From contig NZ_JAFFJX010000019.1 of the NCBI RefSeq assembly GCF_016924755.1, positions 38,402 through 102,401 of the forward strand: a DNA stretch of 64,000 bases. Reading direction: 5' to 3'. Shown here in pieces: positions 63,619-64,000 of the stretch. Every line of letters starts with the position of its first letter. Position 1 is the first letter of the stretch. The notes under the pieces were generated by a model. That model did not search any database. It saw only the letters and a program-made list of their open reading frames with translations, and was not told the origin of the DNA. The position numbers were made by a program, and so were the translations under genes. The stretch comes from Longitalea arenae. GTDB taxonomy: Bacteria; Bacteroidota; Bacteroidia; Chitinophagales; Chitinophagaceae.

Positions 63619-63650
63619 TTTGGAGTGAATAGCAAATATGTTTATTTTTG
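63619..63650 (+). promoter_or_regulatory. Consensus promoter of tRNA-Arg
   Basis: TTTG at 63619-63622, 20 bp, TATTTTTG at 63643-63650: an exact match to the Bacteroidota consensus. Predicted start near 63657, 45 nt before the mature tRNA. Confidence 0.85.
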
Positions 63651-63701
63651 CCGCCCATTCAGGAAATTAACCCTTGTGGTTCAACTGAATAGGAACAAAA
63701 T

Positions 63702-63775
63702 GGCCCTGTAGCTCAATTGAATAGAGCATTTGACTACGGATCAAAAGGTTTCAGGTTTGAATCCTGACAGGGTCA
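63702..63775 (+). tRNA. tRNA-Arg, anticodon ACG
   Basis: Acceptor arm GGCCCTG with CAGGGTC, D arm AGCTCAATTGAATAGAGC, anticodon stem TTTGA/TCAAA with loop CTACGGA (anticodon ACG, read as ICG), T arm TCAGG-TTTGAAT-CCTGA. Discriminator A at 63775 and an encoded CCA at 63776-63778. It decodes CGN arginine codons. Confidence 0.97.
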
Positions 63776-63779
63776 CCAG

Positions 63780-63820
63780 ACAGGACAAGACGGATTTTCT
63801 TCCTCTTGTCCTGTTTTTTT
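63780..63820 (+). terminator. Rho-independent terminator of tRNA-Arg
   Basis: ACAGGACAAGA (63780-63790), 13-nt loop, TCTTGTCCTGT (63804-63814), then a run of T to 63820. Begins 2 nt after the encoded CCA. Confidence 0.93.
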
Positions 63821-63919
63821 GTCCGCTGAAACCAGCGGCCAGACTGTGGATCAAGTCAAATTTTTGGGGGATGAGGTAGTTAAGCATAGATTTTCTGGAG
63901 TCTGAATAGGAAGAAATTA

Positions 63920-64000
63920 ATGTCTCGAACTCCCCGTGCAGAAGATCTAAAGGCTTTAATTTTTGCATTGAAGGATTCGGCAGAAGCGTTGGTACTTCTG
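63920..64000 (+). CDS. Start of an unidentified gene (runs off window)
   Basis: ATG at 63920 preceded by AGGAAG at a proper distance, open to the right edge with 27 codons. The peptide begins MSRTPRAEDLKALIFALKDS. Too short to identify. It begins about 145 bp after a tRNA-Arg gene, a position that often harbours integrated elements, so its continuation should be read. Confidence 0.4.
   Translation, partial: MSRTPRAEDLKALIFALKDSAEALVLL

Noticed and set aside
63741..63968. 75-codon minus-strand frame at the right end
   Set aside because: It overlaps the tRNA-Arg 3' part and its terminator, so it cannot be a real gene.

Overview
The window looks like a chromosomal segment of a soil or plant-associated member of the Bacteroidota, most likely family Chitinophagaceae (Niastella/Chitinophaga-like). 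The grounds are SusC/SusD outer-membrane pairs, ECF sigma/FecR signalling modules, a Bacteroidota-only DUF4302 and DUF4249 repertoire, a type IX secretion C-terminal domain, promoters of the TTTG...TAnnTTTG type, and an almost complete lack of purine-rich ribosome binding sites. No insertion sequence, prophage, CRISPR array or plasmid function was seen.

Layout. 1-12.1 kb (all minus strand): an ECF sigma factor, its FecR anti-sigma, a 1225-residue SusC, a SusD, a lipoprotein metallopeptidase and a DUF4302 lipoprotein, ending in a partial secreted Ig-like protein; a second ECF sigma lies just upstream. Two copies of one bipartite promoter (GTCACCC, 15 bp, TTGTCT) sit before FecR and before SusC, so the sigma probably drives both. 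12.5-30.3 kb: housekeeping and envelope genes (TerB-like protein, gamma-glutamyltranspeptidase family, L,D-transpeptidase, amine oxidase, phosphodiesterase, PL11 rhamnogalacturonan lyase, PhoH, pyrophosphatase, NlpC/P60). 30.5-41.2 kb: a sigma with a mini anti-sigma, guanine deaminase, M61 peptidase, CutC, and then a group that could salvage N-acetylglucosamine from glycoproteins (glycosylasparaginase, GH20 hexosaminidase, NagB fused to a PIG-L deacetylase domain at 41.4-43.3 kb). 43.5-52.3 kb: a signalling island with a degenerate receiver, a CheY-like regulator, a REC-histidine kinase and a 2145-residue poly-HAMP hybrid kinase. 53-62.5 kb: an AraC regulator, an orphan sigma/FecR pair, and a full sigma/FecR/TonB receptor/DUF4249 operon. 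63-64 kb: rlmH, tRNA-Arg(ACG) with a textbook promoter and terminator, and the start of an unidentified gene.

The most unusual structure is in the spacers. Many of them carry a short tandem array of a degenerate 7-9 bp word (for example ATTGCCY, AACYGGT, AGTTGGC, GTTTGTR, GTTACAG, TTAGCTAA). The same word families recur at distant loci. Several arrays are two inverted arms around an 18-bp hairpin, placed directly after stop codons, between convergent genes or between FecR, SusC and SusD. I know of no description of this as one system; it is the feature here most worth genome-wide analysis.
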